From contig CM032229.1 of assembly GCA_019009955.1 (NCBI GenBank), positions 195,346,001 to 195,410,000 of the forward strand: a DNA stretch of 64,000 nt. The letters run 5' to 3'. Shown in pieces: positions 10,196 to 21,215 of the stretch. The notes under the pieces were generated by a model. That model did no database searches. It was not told the origin of the DNA and saw only the letters and a list, made by a program, of their open reading frames with translations. The translations under genes and the position numbers were made by a program. The number at the start of each line of letters is the position of its first letter. Positions within the stretch are counted from its first letter, which is position 1. Source of the stretch: Riptortus pedestris (lineage: Eukaryota > Arthropoda > Insecta > Hemiptera > Alydidae).

Positions 10196-13056
10196 ACGGT
10201 GATGGTTGCTGTATCATATGGTGTATAATTCTAGCAAGTAACAGTGATGGTTGCTGTATCATATGATGTATAATGCTAGCAAGTACCGGTGATGGTTGCT
10301 GTATCATATGATGTATAATGCTAGCAAGTAACGGTGATGGTTGCTGTATCATATGGTGGATAATGCTAGCAAGTAACGGTGATGGTTGCTGTATCATATG
10401 GTGTATAATGCTAGCAAGTAACGGTGATGGTTGCTGTATCATATGGTGTATAATGCTAGCAAGTAACGGTGATGGTTGCTGTATCATATGATGTATAATG
10501 CTAGCAAGTAACGGTGATGGTTGCTGTATCATATGGTGTATAAAGCTAGATCGTAACGGTGATGGTGGCTGTATCATATGATATGGTGTATAATGCTAGC
10601 AAGTAACGGTGATGGTTGCTGTATCATATGGTGTATAATGCTAGCAAGTAACGGTGATGGTTGCTGTATCATATGGTGTATAATGCTAGCAAGTAACGGT
10701 GATGGTTGCTGTATCATATGTATAATGCTAGCAAGTAACGGTGATGGTTGCTGTATCATATGGTGTATAATGCTAGCAAGTAACGGTGATGGTTCCTGTA
10801 TCATATGATGTATAATGCTAGCAAGTAACGGTGATGGTTCATGTATCATATGATGTATAATGCTAGCAAGTAACGGTGATGGTTGCTGTATCATATGGTG
10901 TATAATGCTAGCAAGTAACGGTGATGGTTGCTGTATCATATGATGTATAATGCTAGCAAGTAACGGTGATGGTTGCTGTATCATATGTTGTATAATGCTA
11001 GCAAGTAACGGTGATGGTTGCTGTTGCTGTATCATATGATGTATAATGCTAGCAAGTAACGGTGATGGTTGCTGTATCATATGATGTATAATGCTAGCAA
11101 GTAACGGTGATGGTTGCTGTATCATATGATGTATAATGCTAGCAAGTAACGGTGATGGTTGCTGTATCATATGGTGTATAATGCTAGCAAGTAACGGTGA
11201 TGGTTCCTGTATCATATGATGTATAATGCTAGCAAGTAACGGTGATGGTTCCTGTATCATATGGTTTATAATTCTAGCAAGTAACGGTGATGGTTGCTGT
11301 ATCATATGATGTATAATGCTAGCAAGTAACGGTGATGGTTGCTGTATCATATGATGTATAATGCTAGCAAGTAACGGTGATGGTTGCTGTATCATATGGT
11401 GTATAATGCTAGCAAGTAACGGTGATGGTTGCTGTATCATATGGTGTATAATGCTAGCAAGTAACGGTGATGGTTGCTGTATCATATGATGTATAATGCT
11501 AGCAAGTAACGGTGATGGTTGCTGTATCATATGATGTATAATGCTAGCAAGTAACGGTGATGGTTGCTGTATCATATGGTGTATAATGCTAGCAAGTAAC
11601 GGTGATGGTTCCTGTATCATATGATGTATAATGCTAGCAAGTAACGGTGATGGTTGCTGTATCATATGGTGTATAATGCTAGCAAGTAACGGTGATGGTT
11701 GCTGTATCATATGATGTATAATGCTAGCAAGTAACGGTGATGGTTGCTGTATCATATGGTGTATAATGCTAGCAAGTAACGGTGATGGTTGCTGTATCAT
11801 ATGATGTATAATGCTAGCAAGTAACGGTGATGGTTGCTGTATCATATGATGTATAATGCTAGCAAGTAACGGTGATGGTTGCTGTATCATATGATGTATA
11901 ATGCTAGCAAGTAACGGTGATGGTTGCTGATATCATATGATGTATAATGCTAGCAAGTAACGGTGATGGTTTTGCTGTATCATATGATGTATAATGCTAG
12001 CAAGTAAAACGGTGATGGTTGTATCATATGATGTATAATGCTAGCAAGTAACGGTGATGGTTGCTGTATCATATGGTGGATAATGCTAGCAAGTAACGGT
12101 GATGGTTGCTGTATCATATGGTGTATAATGCTAGCAAGTAACGGTGATGGTTGCTGTATCATATGATGTATAATGCTAGCAAGTAACGGTGATGGTTGCT
12201 GTATCATATGATGTATAATGCTAGCAAGTAACGGTGATGGTTGCTGTATCATATGATGTATAATGCTAGCAAGTAACGGTGATGGTTCCTGTATCATATG
12301 ATGTATAATGCTAGCAAGTAACGGTGATGGTTCCTGTATCATATGATGTATAATGCTAGCAAGTAACGGTGATGGTTCCTGTATCATATGATGTATAATG
12401 CTAGCAAGTAACGGTGATGGTTGCTGTATCATATGATGTATAATGCTAGCAAGTAACGGTGATGGTTGCTGTATCATATGATGTATAATGCTAGCAAGTA
12501 ACGGTGATGGTTGCTGTATCATATGATGTATAATGCTAGCAAGTAACGGTGATGGTTCCTGTATCATATGATGTATAATGCTAGCAAGTAACGGTGATGG
12601 TTGCTGTATCATATGATGTATAATGCTAGCAAGTAACGGTGATGGTTGCTGTATCATATGATGTATAATGCTAGCAAGTAACGGTGATGGTTGCTGTATC
12701 ATATGATGTATAATGCTAGCAAGTAACGGTGATGGTTGCTGTATCATATGGTGTATAATGCTAGCAAGTAACGGTGATGGTTGCTGTATCATATGGTGTA
12801 TAATGCTAGCAAGTAACGGTGATGGTTCCTGTATCATATGATGTATAATGCTAGCAAGTAACGGTGATGGTTGCTGTATCATATGATGTATAATGCTAGC
12901 AAGTAACGGTGATGGTTGCTGTATCATATGATGTATAATGCTAGCAAGTAACGGTGATGGTTGCTGTATCATATGATGTATAATGCTAGCAAGTAACGGT
13001 GATGGTTGCTGTATCATATGATGTATAATGCTAGCAAGTAACGGTGATGGTTGCAT
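10196..13056. repeat. 45-bp tandem array (~63 copies)
   Basis: Unit CTAGCAAGTAACGGTGATGG, TTGCTGTATCATATG, RTGTATAATG. The recurring alternatives are GGTTGCTG/GGTTCCTG and CATATGG/CATATGA. ATCATATGAT and GCTAGC inside the unit are palindromic. With a period of 15 codons the minus strand stays open for 438 and 358 codons (repeat MIQQPSPLLASIIHH), broken by indels near 10573, 11930 and 12005. This is read as satellite-derived and non-genic. The right edge is at ~13056. Confidence 0.93.
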
Positions 13057-13269
13057 CTATCATGATGAACGTATTGCAGAGGAAAGCCGGCCTACTGTGT
13101 GCATCCGGGTTATGGGATGTGTTTGGAGGCCCTTTCCGTTCTATCCATGTATTCCGGTTAGTAACGGAAGTGGGGCCACTCCTTTCCGTCCTGGTGTTGG
13201 GGATGAAGAACACAAGACTCGGCGAAACAAGACCAAGTGGGGGGGAATGCTGACAATGCCACTTCTCTC
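13057..13269. other. Unassigned sequence
   Basis: Somewhat GC-richer than its surroundings, with short overlapping open frames on both strands. None matches a family I recognise. Confidence 0.3.
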
Positions 13270-13710
13270 TTCCATCATTAATCCAACATGATAATAAGCT
13301 GTACCAACATTTGTAGGGACGAGCAGGAGTGGGGGTTGTAAGGGAGGGCTGAATTTAAAAATAGCGGTATTTCGTTTCCTATTACTTTTTCGGCAAGTTT
13401 GCACATGAGAAAAGTTGTTTACCTTGTTAGGGTATCTTTGGTTATATTCACTTTTGTGATATAACAAAGTATAAACGAGATATACATTAAAAACTAAGGC
13501 GGGAGCCAACAATTTTATTGGGCACCAACGATTGAAGAGAACATAACAAAACTCTGTATGTGAAATAGCATTAATTCTTCGATGATTATAAGCTATATTA
13601 AACTTTTTAGGTTTTTAGGAAAAATTCACGATATTTCATTTTTTATTTGTTTTATGGCAAAGGTACACATTACTAAAGTTGTTTACTTTGTTATTTAGAG
13701 TAACTATTGT
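13270..13710 (+). mobile_element. F2 core fragment (two internal units)
   Basis: Carries two copies of the F2 internal unit, with GACGAGCAGGAGTGGGGGTT at ~13318, TTTCGTTTCCTATTACTTTT, AACGAGATATACATTAAAAAC and TTTATTGGGCACCAACGATT. The second unit stops at TAGAGTAACTATTGT (13696-13710) and continues past the insertion at 14232. Confidence 0.65.
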
Positions 13711-14216
13711 AGGTAGGATGAAATAATGTAGGCTACGCTTCCACTATAATAATTTAATAACACGGCAAAGCCCTATCGATGCTGTGCATCATCGTCAGTG
13801 CCCTGTTGACACACACAATAATAGTTACAATTTATTATAAAATATTTTAGGTAAATATAACAAAAACTTATTTTTCTTTGGGCTAAAAACATATAAAATT
13901 TAACGTGGGACTAAATAAAATATAAAACATTTCAATCATCAACAGTTATTATTAAATTAGGTTGGTACAAATAGACAGTTAAAGCTAACTGAAAGAAGCC
14001 CTATATGAACAAAGACGTTTTACAAGACAAAGAAGAGAAAGGGAGACAAAGGGGACTTACCGAAGGTTTTACATGTTGACCTGTCGGCTCTTGGAGCTAG
14101 ACTGGCTTTTCATTCCAGCTAGTTGAGCGTAGTTAGCTAGTTGGAAGCGTAGCCTACATTATTTCATCCTACCTACATTAGAAGTCACTTCCACCTGCCA
14201 GAATACCAACTCAGAA
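13711..14216. mobile_element. 506-bp insertion with 15-bp target duplication and inverted ends (Penelope-like?)
   Basis: The 15-bp sequence TAGAGTAACTATTGT lies on both sides (13696-13710, 14217-14231). The left end AGGTAGGATGAAATAATG then TAGGCTACGCTTCCAC is found inverted at 14143-14173. About 42 bases follow the inverted copy on the right before the duplication. A long duplication of this size implies target-primed retrotransposition and not cut-and-paste. Inverted terminal copies plus a one-sided tail are known from Penelope-like elements. No RT is present, and the class is an inference. Confidence 0.55.
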
Positions 14217-14335
14217 TAGAGTAACTATTGTTTTAATCATTTTTTCGGGAACAATGCATGAAGTAATTTGCGTAGAAATATTGATATGCTTAATAATTCT
14301 TTTTAATATAAACAAGTATAGCAATGTATGTATTT
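14217..14335 (+). mobile_element. F2 continuation after the 506-bp insertion
   Basis: Starts with the second copy of the target duplication and continues GGGAACAATGCATGAAG and GCGTAGAAATATTGATATGC, matching 36555-36605 in the F2 copy there. Confidence 0.6.
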
Positions 14336-14668
14336 AAGTAATGCAATGTTGATAACGATCAAGCAGGACCGGAAGTTGTCGGTAGGCTAGCACAGTTAAT
14401 TGTATTAACTAATTTCATGTGAAATTTTTTACTTTATTTCTACCCGTATTTACTATTATGTGTAGAATATTAGGCTCGGATTGGTTTTTGACAAGAAATA
14501 AATGCACTATAGATGAATTTAATTATAATACAAACTTATAGAATAGTAATTTTAGTGTTAAAGGATAAACAAAAATCAGTCCCCAAATCAGTTTGACACA
14601 CCTTGAATAACTCAGATCATAATCATGGATAGCATTCATTACAATTAAATATCACCTATAATGAAACA
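14336..14668. mobile_element. G element fragments in inverted arrangement
   Basis: 14340-14525 is G in plus orientation (AATGTTGATAACGATC, GGAAGTTGTCGGTAGGCTA, GGCTCGGATTGGTTTTTGAC). 14590-14665 is G in minus orientation (CTTGAATAACTCAGATCATA, ACAATTAAATATCACCTATA). The two together make a foldback. Confidence 0.55.
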
Positions 14669-14752
14669 CAAATTACATTTGAAGAAATTTTTCGAAAATC
14701 GCGTCATGAGTACTACCTCAATAGCTGATTTCCCGTAAGGGAATTCTGCTAT
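14669..14752 (+). mobile_element. H element fragment with hairpin
   Basis: ATTTTTCGAAAATCGCGTCA, then CATGAGTACTACCTCAATAG, and the near-palindrome GCTGATTTCCC-GTAA-GGGAATTCTGC at 14724-14750. Confidence 0.65.
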
Positions 14753-15039
14753 AAACCAGTTATGGTGTCTATGGCATGTGAAACGAAAAGCTATCGTTTC
14801 TACAGCCTATAAGGTGTTATTATGAACCCAGTACGTTTTGGTTTCAGCTGAGTAAAGAGATTGGTTATTCACAAATGGCTGGTAGTTGTCGGTACGTAGC
14901 TATTTATATTTCCCACACTATATCAGTGTGTGTGTGTGTGTGTGATTCTATTTAGTTGCAGGAAATATGATTTTCATTGGTGAAATAAGATTTGATATCT
15001 ATTAATTATAATTTTGATAATTAATAAAAAGTATTGAAC
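14753..15039. other. F2 scrap (minus) and AT-rich sequence
   Basis: 14753-14810 holds a minus-strand piece of the F2 5' region (CAGTTATGGTGTCTATGGCA, TGTGAAACGAAAAGC). A (GT)n run lies at 14927-14944. Nothing else recognised. Confidence 0.45.
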
Positions 15040-15152
15040 GGACCTAATTTTCATCAGTTCTTAGGTAGGATCGATGGACATTTGAAGAACAATTTCGAAA
15101 ATCGCGTCATGAGTACGTCGTCAATAGCTGATTTTCCCTAAGGGAAATCTGC
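15040..15152 (+). mobile_element. H element copy with hairpin
   Basis: GAACGGACCTAATTTTCATC, AGGTAGGATCGATGGACATT, TCGCGTCATGAGTACGTCGT, then the hairpin GCTGATTTTCCC-TAA-GGGAAATCTGC. Confidence 0.7.
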
Positions 15153-15894
15153 TAAAACTCATTAACATGATAGGCTCATTAAACATTATTTCATTCTGGC
15201 ATGTTAAGACAAATGATTTAACTTATTAAACTTAGGTTATAGTTTAAGTACGATTGGGGTTAATGAGGAGATAATGAAAATTCGCAACCCCCCTCTTCAC
15301 ATTCTTTGAGTAAATTTAGTCATGGTAAAGTAACATTTATTGGAGTTTATTATATCATCTGATAAGTGAAATATTCTATCAATGAGATGGTCGAAGTTTT
15401 AGAATAACCCAAGTTTCAATAATTTAAATAAAATTCTGCTGAATTTGCACAAGATGCGTGAGCGGAAGTAGTGGAGAAACAATTACAGGTGGCTCTAGAC
15501 CAGCTGTTTTGGGAACATCTGATTGGAGGCGGCATTTGGCGGGAATGGGGTAGGTAATGCAGGCTAATGTCAAATACTATACATGATTAGTATTTATATT
15601 ATATTTTATATATTTTTCTAAATAATGAAGAACGCCTGAGTAGGATGCGATCTTATTAAAACTCGGAGTAAAAAGTAACTGTCAACGTTTAATCTGACAA
15701 ACTGAGCAATCGATTGTCCATGTTTGAAAATATAAAAACAGTAAATGCCAAACAGGAAATGTAAATAGAATGGACTTATTGCATTTTTGCAATAAATAAA
15801 ATTCACCCTCTTATTCAGTCTACATATTTCCCGAGCAAAGCTACTTTAATAGTAATAGTAATTAATAATGATGAATGCTATCTCTGATTATGAT
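15153..15894. other. Unassigned AT-rich sequence
   Basis: No recognised element or gene. The short minus frame at 15618-15806 has no coding features I can support. Confidence 0.4.
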
Positions 15895-16014
15895 TCGTAT
15901 TATACACGGAGAAATCAGCTATTGAGGTTGTACTCATGACGGGATTTTCGAAATATTTCTTCAAATGTCCACCAATCCTACCTAGTAGATGACGAAAATG
16001 AGGTCTGTTCAAAA

Positions 16015-16018
<4 letters not shown>
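15895..16018 (-). mobile_element. H element copy
   Basis: Reverse complement of the 15040 copy: GAAATCAGCTATTGAGGTTG, TACTCATGACGGGATTTTCG, AAATGTCCACCAATCCTACC, then TGACGAAAATGAGGTCTGTT. It ends directly at a (TA)n tract. Confidence 0.7.
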
Positions 16019-16110
<92 letters not shown>

Positions 16111-16195
16111 CTGTTACCGTTATAGCGGTCGCAATTTTTGTTTGATCGTTACCAAACTCGATATTTAGTCGTTTTATGTAAAAAGAAAGATCAAG
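16019..16195 (+). mobile_element. (TA)n plus F3 Helitron-like 5' end
   Basis: An AT dinucleotide tract at 16019-16106 leads into TGTCTGTTACCGTTATAGCG, GTCGCAATTTTTGTTTGATC and GTTACCAAACTCG. The same block follows (TA)n at 17816, 29233 and 32268, and in reverse at 9003. It is broken off at ~16195 by the 44-bp array. Confidence 0.6.
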
Positions 16196-17027
16196 TGTCA
16201 GTGGGTGCAATTTCCAACCATAGTCCCCTTCAGTGTGTGTGTGTTAGTGGGTGCAATTTCCAACCATAGTCCCCTTCAGTGTGTGTGTTAGTGGGTGCAA
16301 TTTCCAACCATAGTCCCCTTCAGTGTGTGTGTCAGTGGGTGCAATTTCCAACCATAGTCCCCTTCAGTGTGTGTGTGTTAGTGGGTGCAATTTCCAACCA
16401 TAGTCCCCTTCAGTGTGTGTGTGTTAGTGGGTTCAATTTCCAACCATAGTCCCCTTCAGTGTGTGTGTTAGTGGGTGCAATTTCCAACCATAGTCCCCTT
16501 CAGTGTGTGTGTTAGTGGGTGCAATTTCCAACCTTGGCCCCCTTCAGTGTGTGTGTTAGTGGGTGCAATTTCCAACCATAGTCCCCTTCAGTGTGTGTGT
16601 TAGTGGGTGCAATTTCCAACCTTGGCCCCCTTCAGTGTGTGTGTGTTAGTGGGTGCAATTTCCAACCATAGTCCCCTTCAGTGTGTGTGTGTTAGTGGGT
16701 GCAATTTCCAACCATAGTCCCCTTCAGTGTGTGTGTTAGTGGGTGCAATTTCCAACCATAGTCCCCTTCAGTGTGTGTGTGTTAGTGGGTTCAATTTCCA
16801 ACCATAGTCCCCTTCAGTGTGTGTGTTAGTGGGTGCAATTTCCAACCATAGTCCCCTTCAGTGTGTGTGTTAGTGGGTGCAATTTCCAACCATAGTCCCC
16901 TTCAGTGTGTGTGTTAGTGGGTGCAATTTCCAACCATAGTCCCCTTCGGTGTGTGTGTTAGTGGGTGCAATTTCCAACCATAGTCCCCTTCAGTGTGTGT
17001 GTGTTAGTGGGTGCAATTTCAAACCGT
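16196..17027. repeat. 44-bp (42-46) tandem array containing (GT)n
   Basis: About 19 copies of GTGGGTGCAATTTCCAACC, ATAGTCCCCTTCA, (GT)4-6 TTA. Length differences between units come almost entirely from the GT run. Two units have CTTGGCCCCC in place of CATAGTCCCC (~16530 and ~16620). Confidence 0.92.
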
Positions 17028-17789
17028 GCATACACATACACACACAAAAACGCACGCTGACACGAAAATGCTTACACATACATACACACACGTCCCGTAT
17101 AAGAAGCGTTAAAACCACGACCTGGAACCGATTCTAGATCTTGTCTTACAGAAATATGTTATAAAGGGCCTATATAAATTGATGTTAATGTTTGTTACAT
17201 TATCATTTGCATGTCATTTGTTAGTAATGATAATAAACTGTATATCTAAGATTAAATCTCATAATGGCACTTTAAAGAATAATAAACGTCATATGAAACT
17301 AGACTACCCCATTTTAATTGAATCTGATAGTGCCTATTTAATATGAGTTATAAAAATGTTGGGGCGTTCTAATTTCAGATTATGGCTCTTCAATAAAAAA
17401 TAGAGAAGACTTGAGGAACAGTACTACCGCTTATTGAGTTTTTAATAACTATGAACGTATAAAAACTCACATCAATTTCTACAGCATATTTTTGTTGAAT
17501 GAATCAAAGCTTTAGAAATGGGACCCAAGCTCAAAAATCTATTAAAAAAAATACTGAAATATTTAATGCATTTGTGGGGTTTGGGTCAAATAGCGAATAA
17601 TTTCTCTCAATTTCCGAAATTATTCATCGTGCTAAATAAACCATTGGATTGAAAAGGTAGCAATAGAAGTCACTATTCAAGCTAATACTTAATATAATAA
17701 AATGAATTAATTATTTAGGTTTAAATAAATGGAATAAAAAATGAAAAAAGAAATGAGCTCAGTCCAAAACTGCGTGTCTGAGTATATAC
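17028..17789. other. CA-rich stretch and unassigned AT-rich sequence
   Basis: 17028-17092 is degenerate (CA)n. The rest is AT-rich with no recognised element. ATTATCATT at 17200 and AATGATAAT at 17227 form a small inverted repeat. Confidence 0.45.
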
Positions 17790-17790
17790 T

Positions 17791-17823
<33 letters not shown>

Positions 17824-18066
17824 CTGTTGACGCTCTAGCAGTCGCAATATTTGTTTGATCATTATAAAACTGAAACGTTTAATCGTTTTATTATAAAACT
17901 AAAGATGAAGTTTGTTAATTACAGAGCTGGGAGGGGGGGGGGGTGTTAGAGGGAAGAATTTTAAAAATTCATCATACTTAATATCATATAGTACCTCCGT
18001 TATTATGCGTCAGCCCGAAAAACAGTATAATACCAATCTTGTTGGTAATGTAATCTTCTATAAATA
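17790..18066 (+). mobile_element. (TA)n plus F3 5' end and core
   Basis: After (TA)n at 17791-17815 comes TCTGTTGACGCTCTAGCAGT, CGCAATATTTGTTTGATC and AACTAAAGATGAAGTTTG. The F3 core follows: an 11-base G run, TGTTAGAGGGAAGAATTTT, then CTCCGTTATTATGCGTC, as at 32395-32460. Confidence 0.6.
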
Positions 18067-18070
18067 AATG

Positions 18071-18126
<56 letters not shown>

Positions 18127-18675
18127 ATATAAAATTGTAACCTCTGTCTGTACATTGATTTTTTTTCTCGAAATTTCACGATAACGTTTCATTTCACATG
18201 TCATAGACACCATAACTTCATTTTGTTTCTTTGGTGTCTGTTTGTTTGTTTGTTACCTTTTCACGCCTAAACGGCTGAACCGAATTTTATGAAATTTGGT
18301 ATGCATATTAACTATGTCCTAAAAATAATTTAATTTTTATCCTAAAATCGATTTGAGGGAAAGATATTGTTGCCCTCCCTGCAAACTAAAATCATATTGA
18401 GTTTAAGGGCTTATGTGTTTAGTCTTAATGATATTAGCAATATATCTCGATATATAAACTCTGACGTCATCATCATTGATACAACATGCAGTTGTAGGAT
18501 TGGTCCTATTCACTTTTTCCATCTGACGTATAATGAAGGGGTTATTTAGAATTTTCGAAATTCTCACTCTCTAAACCCCCCCCCCCCACCAATACTACTC
18601 CGATTTCTGAAATGGACACAACAAATATAGAGTTGAGTAACTATACAACAAAAACTCAAGAGCGTTCACAGACAA

Positions 18676-18680
<5 letters not shown>
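18067..18680. mobile_element. F2 5' end (plus) joined to a reversed F3 end
   Basis: (TA)n at 18068-18121, then the F2 5' terminus AAAATTGTAACCTCTGTCTG, TACATTGATTTTTTTTC, and CACGCCTAAACGGCTGAACC. From ~18490 it becomes F3 in minus orientation (ACCCCCCCCCCCCAC, CCGATTTCTGAAATGG), ending AGAGCGTTCACAGACAAAAC just before the next (TA)n. It is thus bounded by 5'-type termini on both sides. Confidence 0.55.
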
Positions 18681-18726
<46 letters not shown>

Positions 18727-19882
18727 GTTGTAAGCTATATCTGTATATTGATTTTTATTTCAAAATTACACGATAATTTTTCGTTTCACATGTTATAGGC
18801 AAAATATTTGCAATTTGTTTCTTTGGTGTCTGTTTGTTATCTTTTCACGCATAAACGGGTGAACCAAATTTTATGAAAATTGGTATGTATATTACTTGTG
18901 TATAGCAGAGGTCAACAATTTTATTTGGCACAAAAGCCTCCACTGAACTTAATAAAACTCGGTATTTGTATTACCACTAACGAATTCATTATCAGATGCC
19001 ATACCGACATTTCTAGGGACGGGCAGGAGTGGGGGTTGGAAGGGAGGCCTGAATTTAAAATTAGCGCTATTTCGTTTTCTATTAGTTTCTCTGCAAATAT
19101 GCACATGACAAAAGTTGTTTATTTTGTTATTTAAAGTAAATTGATATTGATTGTGATATTCACTTTCGTCTTGTATTTGTTAATATAATTTAATGTATTA
19201 GAGGATTGAGATCCTAAATGAGTTGGCACCACTGGGCATAGGGAGGCGTGGCGTTACTTCCTTTGTCCTGCCGCTACCTTGACAACCTTATATTTGTCTA
19301 TGTTTACATGTTACTTGATGCTTATACTTTTAGCAATGTAGTGTTATTCATTACAGGAAAGTGAATTTATTTAATTATCATATGTAAATAATTTAAAAAG
19401 ATGAACGCTGGGTAGGTCCACCCAGTTATTTCAGGTATTTATTAACTCTGCTTGGGCAATATATAATATAAATTACTGAACACTCTGTGTACCAATAAGT
19501 ATATACAGTTTACAATCCTGACTTACAAAAGAGTATTTTTAATAGTGGTTATAACGTACCTAAACCAGGTGTCACCATTGGGCTTCGGGAAAGGAACTTT
19601 TATTCATACATGGTTTGGATGACAGAATACTTTCTATGGTTATGAATTATATGGTCCATTACGTTATAAAAAAAATTACATGCACAGGAGACGGGAAATA
19701 TAAAAATATTGATGACAGTGAAGCCTTAAGTAAGAATTTTATTATTAACAAATCCACAGCATCAACGGACAGAAACCCTAAACAATGTGACGTGGAAATG
19801 TCAAAATATTGTGGAAAGTAAAGCCTTGCCTAAAAAATTCAGCCTCAATTGAATTCCCTGCCGAAGCCGTGTACCTTAGCTA

Positions 19883-19883
<1 letters not shown>
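18681..19883 (+). mobile_element. F2 Helitron-like element, nearly complete
   Basis: (TA)n 18681-18721, then a diverged F2 5' terminus (TGTATATTGATTTTTATTTC, CACGCATAAACGGGTGAACC), one internal core unit with GGGCAGGAGTGGGGGTTGGA at ~19021, and the F2 3' end: CAGGAGACGGGAAATATAAA, GAATTCCCTGCCGAAGCC, ending in CTAG at 19880-19883 followed by T and (TA)n. The 3' hairpin (CCC..GC GAA GC..GGG in the family) is decayed here. No coding capacity. Confidence 0.65.
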
Positions 19884-19918
<35 letters not shown>

Positions 19919-20127
19919 GTGCTGATGTTTTTGACCAGGTTATATTTATATATAGTGTTGTTGGTTTTTTGGAGGTTTGATCAATGTTGGTGAAAAAAAA
20001 AAATCTTAGTTTATGCCAATATTTCGAAAAGATTTATTTCTTCTTCAGGGCAAGACTAAAGATACTTAAGAACTATTGTACATATTGCACTAGGGCTATT
20101 GGTAGTGAAAAAAACATCACCAAATAC
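19884..20127 (-). mobile_element. Possible Penelope-like remnant with hammerhead-like core
   Basis: Minus strand 20048-20022 reads CTGAAGA, an AG/T-rich arm AGAAATAAATCTTTT, then CGAAA and TATTGGCATAAAC. CUGANGA plus a stem II plus GAAA is the conserved core of hammerhead ribozymes, and such motifs are known from Penelope-like retroelements. Stem II here would be weak and I could not confirm stems I and III, so activity is doubtful. The piece lies between two (TA)n tracts. Confidence 0.35.
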
Positions 20128-20474
20128 TATATATATAATTGTAACCTCTGTCTGTAGATTGATTTCTTTCTCGAAATTACACGATAATTTTTCCTTTTAC
20201 ATGTCGTAGACACGATATCTGCAATTTGTAGCTTTGGTGTCTGTTTGTTACCTTTTTACGCATAAACCGAATTTCATGAAACTTTGTATGTGTATTACTC
20301 ACTAACCCAACTTTAGGTTATCTTAATATTTTCTGAGACGAACAGGAGTGGGGGGACTGAAATTAAAGATAGCTATATTTCGATTCGTATTGATTTTTCG
20401 GCAAATATGTACATGACAATAATTGTTTATTTTGATATTTAGGATATACACCACCTCTAACCACCTAACCCTGG

Positions 20475-20532
<58 letters not shown>

Positions 20533-20860
20533 TAAGTATAAGTGAGTCTTACGCTAAAAATTATTGCGGGACTCACCAATTTTAATTGGTACAAAAGTCA
20601 CAACCGAAATAAATAAAACTAGGTATGTAAATTGGCACTTACACCTCCATGATAATAAGCTGTACCAAAATTTCTAAGGACGTGTGGGGGTTATAAGGGA
20701 AAATGAAAAATTGTGATATTTTGCTTCATATTAGTTTCTCGGCAATCATGCACATATCAAAAGTTGATTAATTTGTTATTTAGAGTAACGTTTATCGTAA
20801 AAACAAGTAAACGCGAGATATATGCTAAAACTATTGCGGGAGTTATTAATTTTATTAGTA
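20128..20860 (+). mobile_element. F2 5' end and core units
   Basis: ATAATTGTAACCTCTGTCTG at 20135, the TTTTTACGCATAAACCG block, and a first core unit (GAACAGGAGTGGGGGGACTG, ~20340). A (TA)n tract at 20479-20531 interrupts it. A second core unit follows (ACGTGTGGGGGTTATAAGGG at ~20680). There is no 3' CTAG terminus, so it is truncated. Confidence 0.6.
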
Positions 20861-21215
20861 CTTACTTATGTGGTTTTGATAAATGCATCTTATGACAAAT
20901 GATGTTATGTTTTAGTCTTATATGATTATTGGAAGTATGAATCTGATTACTGAGGTTATAAATCTCCGCCCCCCCCCCTCATTTATTTATTTATTTTCCC
21001 TAGAAAATAATTTTGTTATTTATTTCCAATAGAAATGTAAACTATAAGAGATTTTCCATTATTTAATTTTCATGTGTTATTTACAAAGTCCTCATGAGTT
21101 TGCTCAAGGAGTGAAAGTGGAAACAGTAGGGAATCAAATTCTTTGGTTCTGGTAATATATTATCTCATTTCCGATATCTTGATGTTATTGAAACAAATAT
21201 GTACTCTCTTGTTGC
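20861..21215 (+). mobile_element. G element, 5' fragment
   Basis: From ~20930 (GAGGTTATAAATCTCCGCCC, CCCTAGAAAATAATTTTG, AATAGAAATGTAAACTATA) to ATTTCCGATATCTTGATG and GAAACAAATATGTACTCT. It matches 58390-58130 on minus and the start of 23045 on plus. It breaks at ~21213. Confidence 0.6.

Noticed and set aside
10574..13056. Minus-strand frames of 438 and 358 codons with MIQQPSPLLASIIHH repeats
   Set aside because: They exist because the satellite period is 45 bp. Indels break the frame and there is no flanking gene structure or signal peptide.
13776..13800. Functional hammerhead ribozyme in the 506-bp insertion
   Set aside because: CTGACGA and a stem are present, but the GAAA position reads GATA and the expected cleavage base is G; kept only as a hint.
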